The notes under the pieces are model-generated. The model did not search any database and was not told where the DNA came from. It saw nothing but the letters and a program-made list of their open reading frames with translations. The position numbers and the translations under genes are program-made. Shown here one piece after another: positions 18,217 through 27,815 of a stretch of DNA of 64,000 nt (its first letter is position 1; every line of letters starts with the position of its first letter). The DNA is from BJGV01 sp964194745. GTDB lineage: Bacteria > Pseudomonadota > Gammaproteobacteria > Burkholderiales > Nitrosomonadaceae. The stretch is from the NCBI GenBank assembly GCA_965248035.1, contig OZ252054.1, positions 1,426,001 to 1,490,000 of the forward strand, written 5' to 3'.

Positions 18217-19092
18217 ATGAACTTTGAAGAGCGCGCCCTCAGTTTCTCCTGCCATGATTCCTGGCTGTATGGAATTTTGAGTTTGCCTGAGAAGGTTATC
18301 TCTCGGGGTGTCCTGATAGTGGTGGGCGGCCCGCAGTATCGAGTGGGAAGCCACCGCCAGTTTATGTTGCTTGCATGCTATCTTGCCGCCCATGGTGTGC
18401 CTGTAATGCGCTTTGATTGTAGGGGGATGGGCGATAGCGAAGGAGAGACTAGAAATTTTGAGGGTATAGAAGACGATCTACATTGTGCAATTGATAAATT
18501 TTTCGAGGAAGTAGATGCTCTTAAGGAGGTGGTGATTTGGGGGTTATGTGATGCCGTGTCGGCTGCACTTTTCTATGCTTACCAAGATCAGCGCGTGACT
18601 GGACTAATATTGCTGAATCCTTGGGTAAGGACAGATGAGGGTATCGCTAAAGCCCGGCTAAAACATTACTACGTTGCTCGCCTACTTGAGCCAGAGTTTT
18701 GGAGAAAGATCTGGCAAGGACATTTTAATTTTACTGAAGCAGTTCAGTCTTTTTTAAAGATTGTTAGTGAGGTTCTGGCAGGGAGAAAAAGAATTACGGC
18801 CACCCTAAAAGGCAGGACTTCCAATGAAACTTGCGATCTTACTTCGCTTCCGGAAAAGATGTTTGACGGACTAAAGCGTTTCGAGGGAAAAGTGTTGCTG
18901 ATCACAAGTGGCGATGATCTTACAGCTCAGGAATTTACAGATTTAGTTAAAGCGTCACCCAAATGGCAAAAACTATTGGGTTCCCCTAACGTGAGACATT
19001 TTGATATCCCTGAGGCCGATCATACTTTTCCCCGGCATGATTGGCGCGACCAGGTGGCTTCTTGGACAAGAGAGTGGATTCAGTCATGGTGA
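18217..19092 (+). CDS. exosortase-A associated alpha/beta hydrolase 1
   Basis: 291-residue alpha/beta hydrolase: ALSFSCHDSWLYGILSLP, GVLIVVGGPQYRVGSHRQF, VMRFDCRGMGDSEG. The nucleophile elbow WGLCDAVSAALF carries Cys in the nucleophile position, as in the exosortase hydrolase 1 group. A C-terminal Asp (TSGDDLTA) and His (EADHTF) complete the triad. Follows hydrolase 2 by 2 bases and overlaps the glycosyltransferase start by 7 bases. Intact. Confidence 0.87.
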   Translation: MNFEERALSFSCHDSWLYGILSLPEKVISRGVLIVVGGPQYRVGSHRQFMLLACYLAAHGVPVMRFDCRGMGDSEGETRNFEGIEDDLHCAIDKFFEEVDALKEVVIWGLCDAVSAALFYAYQDQRVTGLILLNPWVRTDEGIAKARLKHYYVARLLEPEFWRKIWQGHFNFTEAVQSFLKIVSEVLAGRKRITATLKGRTSNETCDLTSLPEKMFDGLKRFEGKVLLITSGDDLTAQEFTDLVKASPKWQKLLGSPNVRHFDIPEADHTFPRHDWRDQVASWTREWIQSW

Positions 19093-20315
19093 AGCGCGTT
19101 CTGATGATCGCGTTTCACTATCCACCCTTACGTGGGAGTAGCGGTATCCAGCGTACGCTGAAGTTTTCCAAATACATGCCAGAATTCGGCTGGGAGCCCA
19201 TAGTGCTGACCGCGCATCGAATGGCATATTCAAGCTTAGGTGACGATCAAGTCGGCGAAATTTCAAATCAGGCAACCTATCGATCTTTTGCTCTAGATAC
19301 TTCCAGACATTTGTCAATTATGGGACGATACCCGAGCTTTTTATCGTTGCCAGATCGTTGGGTTTCTTGGTGGCTCGGGGCTGTTCCTTTGGGCTTATAT
19401 TTGATTAAAAAATACCGGCCAGACATCATCTGGTCAACTTATCCAATCGCAACAGCTCATTTAATTGGGCTCAGCCTATGTCGTCTAACAGGGGTTCCTT
19501 GGGTAGCTGATCTCAGAGATCTAATGATCGAGGAAGGCTATCCACATGACCCACTGACTCGCCGGATACAACAATGGATAGAAAGTAAAACAATTCTTCA
19601 TTGTACTCGGACAGTTCTTACTACTCTAGGGGCTATTAAAGATTATGAAGTAAGATATCCAAAAATCCCTGCTTCGCGGTTCTGCCTGATTGAAAATGGT
19701 TACGATGAGGAAAGTTTTGCGACAGCTGAAGCGGGTGTTGCAAGGAGAGGGAGCGAAAACAAACAAATTGTGTTGGTACATAGTGGAATTATTTATCCTT
19801 CCGAGCGTGATCCCGTCCCATTCTTCGAGGCCTTGGCAGCTTTATCCCAGCAGGGGCTAAGTTCTCCTAAAAATCTCAAAGTGATCCTCCGTGCGACCGC
19901 ACACGACAAGTTTCTTTTACAGATAATTGATCAGTACGGTATAGGGGAAATTGTTATGTTAGCACCCCTTATATCTTATCAGGATGCTTTGTCCGAAATG
20001 TTGATGGCAGATGGCTTGTTAATTCTTCAGGCATCCAATTGCAATAATCAGATACCAGCAAAACTTTATGAGTATCTGCGTGCTCGTCGTCCCATACTGG
20101 CCTTGACTGATCCGGTTGGAGATACTGCTGCTGCGCTGATAAATATGGGGATTAACACAATAGCCCCTCTAGATTCGAAGGATGGTATTATGCATGATCT
20201 GCTCCATTTCCTGGCATTGGTCAAGGAGAACAATGCTCCGATCGCGTCAATGGAAAAAGTACTGGAAAATTCCCGAAGATCAAAGTCGAAAGAGCTCACT
20301 TCACGTCAAATATAA
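19086..20315 (+). CDS. family 4-like glycosyltransferase
   Basis: GT-B glycosyltransferase. N-terminal MVKRVLMIAFHYPPLRGSSG with IQRTLKFSKYMPEFGWEP; C-terminal donor-binding region with YQDALSEMLMADGLLILQ and PAKLYEYLRARRPILAL. The ATG at 19086 overlaps the upstream stop. The frame ends SKSKELTSRQI at 20315, and the downstream TPR reading frame is already open inside this 3' end, so the C-terminus may have been trimmed by a deletion. Cytoplasmic face of the inner membrane, adding a sugar to the repeat unit. Confidence 0.85.
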   Translation: MVKRVLMIAFHYPPLRGSSGIQRTLKFSKYMPEFGWEPIVLTAHRMAYSSLGDDQVGEISNQATYRSFALDTSRHLSIMGRYPSFLSLPDRWVSWWLGAVPLGLYLIKKYRPDIIWSTYPIATAHLIGLSLCRLTGVPWVADLRDLMIEEGYPHDPLTRRIQQWIESKTILHCTRTVLTTLGAIKDYEVRYPKIPASRFCLIENGYDEESFATAEAGVARRGSENKQIVLVHSGIIYPSERDPVPFFEALAALSQQGLSSPKNLKVILRATAHDKFLLQIIDQYGIGEIVMLAPLISYQDALSEMLMADGLLILQASNCNNQIPAKLYEYLRARRPILALTDPVGDTAAALINMGINTIAPLDSKDGIMHDLLHFLALVKENNAPIASMEKVLENSRRSKSKELTSRQI

Positions 20316-20839
20316 GAAACCTGATCAAAGGTGAAACGGGTTCTATTGGAGGCGATATCGGTTACACTTTAAGGGTATTCCCAAATCACTATCCGGCTCT
20401 GATCGCATTTGCTAAACTTATTTTGAGAGATAAGACTGCTGTGCGTCCAGATGATGAATTATATACGGTTGAATGCTATTTTGACCGTGCTATACGTTTC
20501 AGGCCAGGGGATGCCAATGTGCATATGATATATGCAAACTATTTAGGACTTCTTGGTGGGAGGCAGAATGATGCCATTGAACAGTATCAAGAAGCGCTTA
20601 GGCTGCAGCCAGAAAATGCCATCGTCAACTACAATCTTGGCTTGATGTATGTGAAAGAAAAGGATTACGAGCAGGCAATAACTTATGCAAAGAAAGCCTA
20701 TGGGTTGGGTTTCCCATTACCTGGCCTTAGAAAAAAGCTAATGAAAACAGGAAAGTGGTACGGAAAGTTAGATGAAGAAGTACGTGATGAGGCAGAGGGA
20801 AATGTAGACGAAAAGATAGATGTTGAACCGCAAAAATAA
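20282..20839 (+). pseudogene. TPR protein of exopolysaccharide loci, 5' truncated
   Basis: Tetratricopeptide protein of a type common in betaproteobacteria. The frame carries KVERAHFTSNIRNLIKGETG then GGDIGYTLRVFPNHYPAL, YTVECYFDRAIRFRPGD, QYQEALRLQPENAIVNYNLG and KKAYGLGFPLPGLRKKL. The conserved part starts inside the glycosyltransferase 3' end, and the expected signal peptide is absent. The first possible start (TTG at 20423) would remove conserved residues. A deletion probably joined the glycosyltransferase end to the middle of this gene. Acidic tail at the C-terminus. Confidence 0.72.
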
Positions 20840-21093
20840 TTTTTCCACAGTATGTTAGCTGTAAGAAAGATACTAGATATAGTCACCCAGTCACCAGTTA
20901 TTCCGGACCATAGAGTTGTTACTCAATTATAGGAACTCGAGTCGGCTTAAGGTACTCTGCCTCATGTGCCAAATCGGCCCGTAAGTTAACTCAGATTGAG
21001 ACCCATTAGTGGCCCCCAGATCAAGGGAATAACGGCATAAGCAAGCCTTGATTTGTTATTTTATTTATCAAATAATAATGTGCCTCTTCGCCG

Positions 21094-22148
21094 CTAATTG
21101 TTTTGCCTGCCTTGCAAGGCTCGACGAAGCTTACGCATAAGTTCAAGAAAACCCGATAGCTCCGCTTCGAATTCCACCTGTGTTATGTGTTCCCCATCCA
21201 GAAACCGACGTAACGCAAAGCGTTCTGTGTTGAGGTAGTTGAATCCAGAGAGGCAGGTGGTTGCGCTTTCAATTCCCAGCTTTTTCAGCCAGGGAAACTG
21301 TGAAGGATGGAATTCGCCGCTGGGATAGCAAAAATGCTCAAGCGGACCACTGACAATACGTTTAAGAACTTCACGGTTATTACTGATCTCGTTTTCAACA
21401 CCTTCTGGATCGCCGATGGGTAGACGGCGACGGTGTGTATGTAGTTGCAAATCCATGCCCGCTGAGGAAAGCTGCGCCAGTTGCTCCATGGTCATCAGGC
21501 GAAAAAGTGGATTGCTCTGATCCGAATTCCATTCCACACCCGAGATCTCCGCGAGTTTCAGTAGTAAGGCTTGTCTGTTGTGATCATCCCAACTCTTACT
21601 TATATCACTGATGTGGTATGCGGCACGCTCTATTTCATCAGGCGAACTCAAAAGAATGGTTTCAGGATCCAACCCTATGAAACGTAAGTCTAAAGTTTCA
21701 TCTTGTATTTTCCATAATCTTGTATTTTCCATAGTAAATAACGGAGAGCGACGTCAAAGACAGGAGTTTGACTTAATACTTCTTTAGTAGTTACATACAG
21801 TGTTGAGGGGAATCCATATTTCTTTAGCAGAGGCGCTGCCTTGGTACCAATTCCAAGCCAGCCATCATCGAACGTTATAACCAACGCTCGCGGGGGTAGC
21901 GTTTCCTGATACAGATGTGATAAGGCTTCTTTTAGCGAAAGAACCTGGTAGTCATTCCGCTTGAAATACTTTATGCGTTCACGGAAGGTGTCTTCTTGCA
22001 TGAACAGCTTTGGTTGAAAACAATGTTCGTCACGAAGCGATATACCGTGATAACAAATTATCTGTAACCCTCGCGTTGTTAATCTCGTTGCTAAAGCGAA
22101 TCCCCCTAGCGCTTTGACGACGGCCAGCATCACTTGACGAAATGACAT
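21094..22148 (-). pseudogene. polysaccharide deacetylase split by a 17-bp duplication
   Basis: NodB-type carbohydrate deacetylase. N-terminal frame (22148 to 21690): GLQIICYHGISLRDEHCFQ, RALVITFDDGWLGIG with the FDD metal motif. C-terminal frame (21732 to 21094): DLQLHTHRRRLP with the HxxxH-like metal site, HFCYPSGEFHPSQ. The frames join at a perfect-but-one 17-bp tandem repeat (21701-21734). Removing one copy leaves 1038 bases, an uninterrupted 345-codon gene reading ...YLLWKIQDETLDLRFIGL. Recent loss-of-function. Confidence 0.92.
21701..21734. repeat. 17-bp tandem duplication
   Basis: Two adjacent copies of TCTTGTATTTTCCATAA (last base G in copy 2) inside the deacetylase gene; 17 is not a multiple of 3, so it shifts the frame. 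Confidence 0.95.
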
Positions 22149-23406
22149 ATTATCTGAGCATAAGCACAGCCTTCATCGTGCTCCAGTTGTGTTCTCTGAA
22201 GAATAATAATTGTGATCTAACACAATTACATTGAGAGGCCGCTCTACTTATTCGAAAAGAAGTAATCATTTTATAAAAGATAATTTTGAGACATTTGTCT
22301 ACATCTTTACATGCGAATTGGTTGTAGTAGCAGGGTTTCCATTCAGCATTTTGGTAAAGTCCAATGAAGAGGTATTATTAGGTTATAAAGAATGTACAGT
22401 ATTGCACGTAATTTTTCTGGTTGGTGGGTTGACGTTGTCTTAGGCCACAAAGTAACAAAGTAAATATACTTCTTTGTAGATTACACCCTTTCTTAGAAGT
22501 TCTATTAATACGTTGTCATGTGAGCAGTCTTAGTTGCCTATGCTCAGCGATATCGTTATGTTTTAGAGTCCCAGTATTTCCGACAATTCGGTTTTTGAAA
22601 CTACTTCTCATTTGCTTATGTTATCATTTCACACTGAAACGGCATATAGTTATGCATATTGCCGATGAGGCTAAAAAATAGTTAAGGGTTGAAGCTTCTT
22701 CATTCAAGCTTCCGCAGTGTTTTTAAAGCCATATTGTTAACTATTACGTCAATACTTGCCCAATTTTTCAGTTGGTTGTGTAGGCACATGTTCTAGAAAA
22801 CCGTGTTCTTAAAGCTATCATTGCGACCTTGTTGACAGAGATCAATGTGTGCGCTGCAAAGGGTATCTAAAAAATGTCATGCTCTGTAGCCTTTAGCCAA
22901 GGAGGAAACAGATTGATGAGAATTTAGGTGAGCCTGCTTGACAAAATCAGTCAGATGCTAGTTGTACATTTTGGAATTTACGTACCAGTCGCTACCTGTT
23001 CTTATTTAACAGCCAACGAATCCAGCCAACTTGGTTTTTGGATCAGCACCAAGTTAATTACGTACTTATCAAAACTTGTTTTTGGAGGCCGATTTCGGTT
23101 CTGCGAACGAGATTTAGACATCTGAATTACCTGCCCGTTTTGTGAGAGAACGCTTGAGCGCCAGTGCAGCTTTGACAGGGAGTGACTACAACAGCAGTGA
23201 CTGATTCTAACCAATAAGGGAGTGGTAGCTGTACCTAAATTAGGGTTGGACTTTGACGATGCTACAATTTACAGATTGAGGTTTCTCTGCTTTTTTCCGA
23301 CAGCGGAAAAATTTTATGATCTCGAATGCAGACTCGAAGTAGAGTAAGGTGCTCATGCATCACCGTAAGATCTGTAGGTCTCTCCAGTAGAAAACTTTCC
23401 TGATAA
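22149..23406. other. long stretch without recognisable genes
   Basis: About 1.26 kb. Open frames up to ~70 codons exist at 22231-22443 and 22928-23125, but neither has protein-like composition or a ribosome site that convinces me. An inverted repeat lies at 22692-22709 (GAAGCTTC TT CATTCAAGCTTC region). Most likely decayed coding sequence within the eroding polysaccharide cluster. Confidence 0.4.
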
Positions 23407-23415
23407 ATGCTTTAC

Positions 23416-24045
23416 ATGAATACATCAAAATACACTGAGACTAGGTTGAATCAAATACACGATAAATATGGCGGCAAGCGGGCGTGGCTACGTGCTCATG
23501 CTTACCACTTAATGGGTAGATTTTACCTGTTACCATCTGGTCCTAATAAAGCTCAATTATCGGAACTCAAGCGTCTCGTTTTCGTATGCCAAGGCAACAT
23601 TTGTCGCAGCCCCTATGGTGAGGCACGTGCTCGACAATTGGGCATTTCCTCGGCATCTTTCGGCCTCCACGCGGACACGGGTAAGCGAGCTAATCTTTCA
23701 GCGACCCGTATTGCAAAGCAACGGGGGTTGATATTGGACGACTATATCGCTACCCATATATCCCAGTTTTTGTTCAATACTGGGGATCTAGTGCTGACTT
23801 TTGAGCCTCGGCAATTGGAGGAGTTGCTATCTCCTGGCGTATTGCCAGATTCTATCGTCGCGGTAGATCTGTTGGGAAGATGGTGCGCCCCTTCCTTTCC
23901 ATATATACATGATCCGTATGGGCTAAACGACGCTTATTTCAACATCTGTTTTGACCGAATTGATCTGTCACTGGCTCGTCTAGCACCGCTTGTCCCATCT
24001 TCCTTATTGCCACACATTGAAGTTTCAAACTATTCTAGTCGTTGA
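23416..24045 (+). CDS. low-molecular-weight protein-tyrosine phosphatase
   Basis: LMW-PTP fold with an unusual ~55-residue N-terminal extension. P-loop VFVCQGNICRSP (C-x5-R-S) and the general-acid loop HDPYGLND. Acts on phosphotyrosine, typically on tyrosine kinases controlling exopolysaccharide polymerisation, which fits the location. Start taken at ATG 23416; an ATG at 23407 in frame is equally possible. Its 3' end overlaps the start of the ATP-grasp frame by 29 bases. Confidence 0.85.
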   Translation: MNTSKYTETRLNQIHDKYGGKRAWLRAHAYHLMGRFYLLPSGPNKAQLSELKRLVFVCQGNICRSPYGEARARQLGISSASFGLHADTGKRANLSATRIAKQRGLILDDYIATHISQFLFNTGDLVLTFEPRQLEELLSPGVLPDSIVAVDLLGRWCAPSFPYIHDPYGLNDAYFNICFDRIDLSLARLAPLVPSSLLPHIEVSNYSSR

Positions 24046-25116
24046 TGCCAATGTAATGGGATCGTTAGCCTGCATTCGTTCGTTAGGACGTGCTGGGCAC
24101 CGAATAATAGCCACCGCAGAATCTCCTAGAGCAATCGGATTCGACTCACGTTACGCCAACATTTCTCTAGTGCAACCGCCATATAGTCCGGCGTCATCGT
24201 TTGTTGAGTGGCTGGACCGTTTAATTGAGCGATATGACATCGACTGTATCATTCCCACCGAGGGGCTATTATTAGCGATCAGGCCTTGGATAACAGGTTA
24301 CCAGCATCTGATACCTATCCCGCAAGGCCAGGAAATGTACCGTGCTAATTACCCAGTCTGCAACTACACTGGATACACTAAAACTAAAAAACCATGAGCG
24401 GCCCTACTACATCAAAGCAGATGCCAGTTACGCTAAGAACGAGCCGGACAGCCTAGTCACAAAAATTCCCACTTTGGCGGACGTCGCATTGGTAGTTCCA
24501 GAGTACCTGAAGCAGTATTCACGCTTCATAGTACAATCCCATGTTAAGGGTCAAGGGTAAGTTTCTTCCTTCTCCGTTGGCAAGGAACCGTCATGGCCCA
24601 ATTCATGCACCTTCGGCTACATGAAGTCCCTTGGGAAGGGGGGGTTTCGTCCTTTAGGACGAGCTGGTGGCACGAGAAGATTTATCAGGATGCCATAGCA
24701 CGTGTTGATTATCTCAACTGGAATGGTGTGTCCATGTTTGAGTACCGCTGGGATTCGTCAACTGACGATTTTTTTTCATCGAACTGAACGCTCGATTCTG
24801 GGGCTCACTGCACCTGCCGATCTATGCTGGAGTTGATTTTCCAAAGCTTCTTGTATCAGCCTGGAACAATGAGTTGTTCCCGACACCTGAAGCCAGGATA
24901 GGAGTCCGTTGTCGGCATACTTTTCCAAAGGAAATCGAATATGTTATTTCTCGTATGAAGGCATCAAACTTGGGTGTGTGGGAAAAGATCTGGACATTGC
25001 TGGAGTTTATTATGCTTTCTGTTGACCCCAGGGTTAAGTCGGACATGATGTTCCCTGGGGACAGCCATCTATATTGGCGGTCAATTTCCGATACGGTCAG
25101 GAAGTTGCTGTCCTGA
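24017..25116 (+). pseudogene. ATP-grasp protein, several frameshifts
   Basis: Carboxylate-amine ligase-like ATP-grasp protein. Pieces: ILVVDANVMGSLACIRSLGR and DIDCIIPTEGLLLAIRP (frame 1); PYYIKADASYAKNEPDSLVT and RFIVQSHVKGQG (frame 2); LRLHEVPWEGGVSSFRTSWW and SMFEYRWDSSTDDFF (frame 3); IELNARFWGSLHLPIYAGVD to the end (frame 4). The last break falls in an eight-T run at about 24769-24776, where one T more or fewer joins MFEYRWD...DDFF to FIELNARFWG. Other breaks lie near 24340-24390 and 24560-24595. Dead gene of the polysaccharide cluster. Confidence 0.88.
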
Positions 25117-25160
25117 GCCAAGCCTCGCCATAAATGTAGATGAGTGTCACATCAAAAAAA

Positions 25161-25190
25161 AGCGGCTTCAACCGTAAGGTTGAAGCCGCT
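25161..25190 (-). terminator. rho-independent terminator of nirK
   Basis: Perfect 13-bp stem AGCGGCTTCAACC / GGTTGAAGCCGCT with GTAA loop, followed on the minus strand by eight T. It sits 32 bases past the nirK stop and could also end leftover transcripts from the ATP-grasp pseudogene. Confidence 0.95.
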
Positions 25191-25221
25191 CTGATTTACG
25201 ACTCTGACGAACTCTTCTTAT

Positions 25222-26301
25222 TTATTTAGTTATCGGTCCTGGTTTTTTGGTTTGTTCCATGAGATTGTTGTCCCATTTGCCTTCAACTTTCACATGCGCA
25301 GCTGCACCTAGCAATACTGCCTCAAGCAGGTTGTGACTGAGATACACATACAACCCATTTTGCTTGAACTGATAGCCAGCAGCAGTGGCTGAGCCACCTG
25401 GAACAAACCAGGTTTCACGATTGGTTTTTGGTGTATCACTAAATGAACCACCGTCCCACACCAGGTCAGCATGGCCACCAATTAGGTGTGGCCTAGAATC
25501 GCGGTTAGATTGGGAGTGAATGAAAAGTACTTTCTCGCCCACTTTTGCTGTGAGTGAATTGTCACCCGTCAGCGCACCCGCGGTACCATTGAAGACGACG
25601 TGGGTCGGAATAAGTCCCTTTCCTACTTCTAGCATGTCAGCCATACCTTCGAGGGGCGTATTATATTTTTTGTATTTGCCATTCTTATCCTTGGGCAGAT
25701 AAAGATCTTGTTCGCCAACGTAATAGGCCCGATCGTAACGCCATGGCTTACCCTTAGCATCTGTCAAGCCACCCCGAGGTAGTACCATGAGAGCACCATT
25801 CATCCCAGAGATAGTATGGAACGGAATCATAGTTCCGCCTGGGGCACAGTGATATACAAATACTCCGGGTTTGATCGCCTTCCAGGTCAGCACTACTTCT
25901 TCACCTGGGGCTACTTTATTTAAGGATGCACCACCCAACGCGCCAGTTGCAGCGTGGAAATCGAGATTGTGTGGCATCGTACTGGTTCTTGGATTGACTA
26001 GCGTTAACTCAACCCAATCTCCCTCATGCACCACGATCATTGGGGCGGGTACCGAACCATTGAAAGTCAAAGCCCAATAACTTGAATTTGCATCCGCTTT
26101 TATCAGTTTTTCTATGACAGTCAGTCGTATCGCTACAACTTTAGGTCCACCCTTAGCTACCTGATCATGCTTTGGCAGAAAAGGTGGGGCTACCAATTTT
26201 TGTGTTACTCGAGGTGTACCGGATGGCGCATTTGCCATAACTTGCGTGGCACCGATACAAAATATTCCAAATCCAATAATTAGTTGTACAACCTTGTTCA
26301 T
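25222..26301 (-). CDS. nirK: copper-containing nitrite reductase (NO-forming)
   Basis: Two-domain cupredoxin reducing nitrite to NO in the periplasm. Signal peptide MNKVVQLIIGFGIFCIGATQ then VMA. Copper ligands are visible in TMPHNLDFHAATGALGG (type 1/type 2 His and the catalytic Asp of DFH), FVYHCAPGGTMIPFHTISGM (type 1 Cys, His, Met and a type 2 His), and SRPHLIGGHADLVW (C-terminal His region). Length ~359 residues fits. The ATG at 26301 is preceded by GGAGGGAG. Own terminator downstream, ~290-base upstream region; I see no clear NsrR or FNR box. Monocistronic. Confidence 0.95.
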   Translation of the reverse strand: MNKVVQLIIGFGIFCIGATQVMANAPSGTPRVTQKLVAPPFLPKHDQVAKGGPKVVAIRLTVIEKLIKADANSSYWALTFNGSVPAPMIVVHEGDWVELTLVNPRTSTMPHNLDFHAATGALGGASLNKVAPGEEVVLTWKAIKPGVFVYHCAPGGTMIPFHTISGMNGALMVLPRGGLTDAKGKPWRYDRAYYVGEQDLYLPKDKNGKYKKYNTPLEGMADMLEVGKGLIPTHVVFNGTAGALTGDNSLTAKVGEKVLFIHSQSNRDSRPHLIGGHADLVWDGGSFSDTPKTNRETWFVPGGSATAAGYQFKQNGLYVYLSHNLLEAVLLGAAAHVKVEGKWDNNLMEQTKKPGPITK

Positions 26302-26592
26302 ATCTCCCTCCATTAAATATTAATTACCGCGCAAAAATTATATGCGCCATCTAATTGCTATTATATTTAAAGTTACAGAACCTACTATTACATCCTAGGA
26401 TGCGATAATTTGCCACATTCCATAATTTTTTAGACCTTGTTATATTCGCGTTTCACTATCATTGCGTTAGCCTAATGATCTCTCGGGCAAAGCAATGCCT
26501 GTACAAAGAAGCACCATACTATACATACTAAAGTTACCTCTGTCCACGTAGATTTTTCTCATTATGATGTGAGGGATCGGCAGGGGTTTAAC

Positions 26593-27792
26593 TCATAGTG
26601 CTTCGAATACACTTGCTGCTCCCATACCCGTTCCAATACACATGGTGACCATGCCATATTTATGCTTATGCCGTCGTAAACCATGAAGTAGTGTGGCAAC
26701 ACGGATAGCGCCGGTCGCACCAAGAGGATGACCAAGCGCAATCGCTCCCCCTAAAGGATTGACCTTGGCTCGATCCAGTCCGAGATCGTTGATGACTGCA
26801 AGACTTTGGGCAGCGAAGGCTTCGTTTAATTCAATCCAATCAAGGTCGTCTGGTTGTAACCCAACTTGCTTTAGTACTTTTGGGATCGCTTTGATCGGGC
26901 CAACGCCCATTATTTCAGGCGGTACGCCGGCCACTGCAAATCCAATGAAGCGTCCAATTGGTGTGAAGTTAAAGCGTTTCAGTGCCGCTTCACTTACAAC
27001 GATCACAGCACCCGCACCGTCAGACATCTGCGAGCTATTACCTGCTGTTACCGAACCCTTGGCCGCAAATACTGGCCTTAGTTTCGCAAGGGTATCTTGA
27101 TTGGTACCAAGGCGCGGTCCCTCGTCGGTATCTCTAACTGCAGATACACTACGGATTTCATGTGCGGCAAGATCAGGTTGTCTTTCTTCAACAGTGTAAT
27201 GCGTAATTTCCTGACTAAACTCACCCATCTCAATGGCTTTAAGTGCTCTGGTATGACTTGTCACCGCAAATTCATCTTGAGCCTCGCGGCTCACTTTCCA
27301 TTGTTGTGCAACTTTCTCCGCTGTCATGCCCATGCCGTAGGCAATCCCGATGTTCTCATCGTGCAAGAATATCGCCGGATTCATCGCTACCTTGTTGCCC
27401 ATCATCGGCACCATGCTCATGCTTTCGGTACCTGCGGCTATTATCATGTCTGCCTCACCCAGGCGGACGCGGTCTGCGGCTAGCGCTACCGCCTGAAGTC
27501 CTGAAGAACAGAAGCGGTTAATGGTCATGCCTGCCACGTTATTGGGCAACCCAGCTAGCAGCAGCGCAATGCGTGCCACATTCATGCCTTGTTCTGCTTC
27601 TGGAATGGCACACCCGACAATAACATCATCAATTGCTGTCGGATCAAGTCCGGCACATTGTTGCATAGCTGCAGTCAGCACATGTGCCAGCATGTCATCA
27701 GGCCGCACGGTCTTGAACATGCCGCGTGGTGCTTTACCAACTGGTGTTCGTATTGCGGAAACTATATAGGCATCTTGAATTTGTTTTGTCAT
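26593..27792 (-). CDS. fadA: acetyl-CoA acyltransferase (thiolase)
   Basis: Thiolase catalysing the last step of beta-oxidation, releasing acetyl-CoA. Active-site Cys in NRFCSSGLQAVALAA, His in GGAIALGHPLGATGA, second Cys in MCIGTGMGAASVFEAL. 399 residues, normal length. Last gene of the minus-strand operon fadE-fadD-thioesterase-fadB-fadA; lies 23 bases after fadB. Confidence 0.94.
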   Translation of the reverse strand: MTKQIQDAYIVSAIRTPVGKAPRGMFKTVRPDDMLAHVLTAAMQQCAGLDPTAIDDVIVGCAIPEAEQGMNVARIALLLAGLPNNVAGMTINRFCSSGLQAVALAADRVRLGEADMIIAAGTESMSMVPMMGNKVAMNPAIFLHDENIGIAYGMGMTAEKVAQQWKVSREAQDEFAVTSHTRALKAIEMGEFSQEITHYTVEERQPDLAAHEIRSVSAVRDTDEGPRLGTNQDTLAKLRPVFAAKGSVTAGNSSQMSDGAGAVIVVSEAALKRFNFTPIGRFIGFAVAGVPPEIMGVGPIKAIPKVLKQVGLQPDDLDWIELNEAFAAQSLAVINDLGLDRAKVNPLGGAIALGHPLGATGAIRVATLLHGLRRHKHKYGMVTMCIGTGMGAASVFEAL

Positions 27793-27815
27793 GGTGTGTC
27801 TCCTGTAACACTAGC

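Noticed and set aside
22231..23125. Two 65-70 codon frames in the long gap of the polysaccharide cluster
   Set aside because: No ribosome site, no recognisable domain and composition close to random A/T-rich sequence.
27097..27521. Plus-strand frames inside fadA
   Set aside because: Antisense shadows; the thiolase on the other strand has all catalytic residues.
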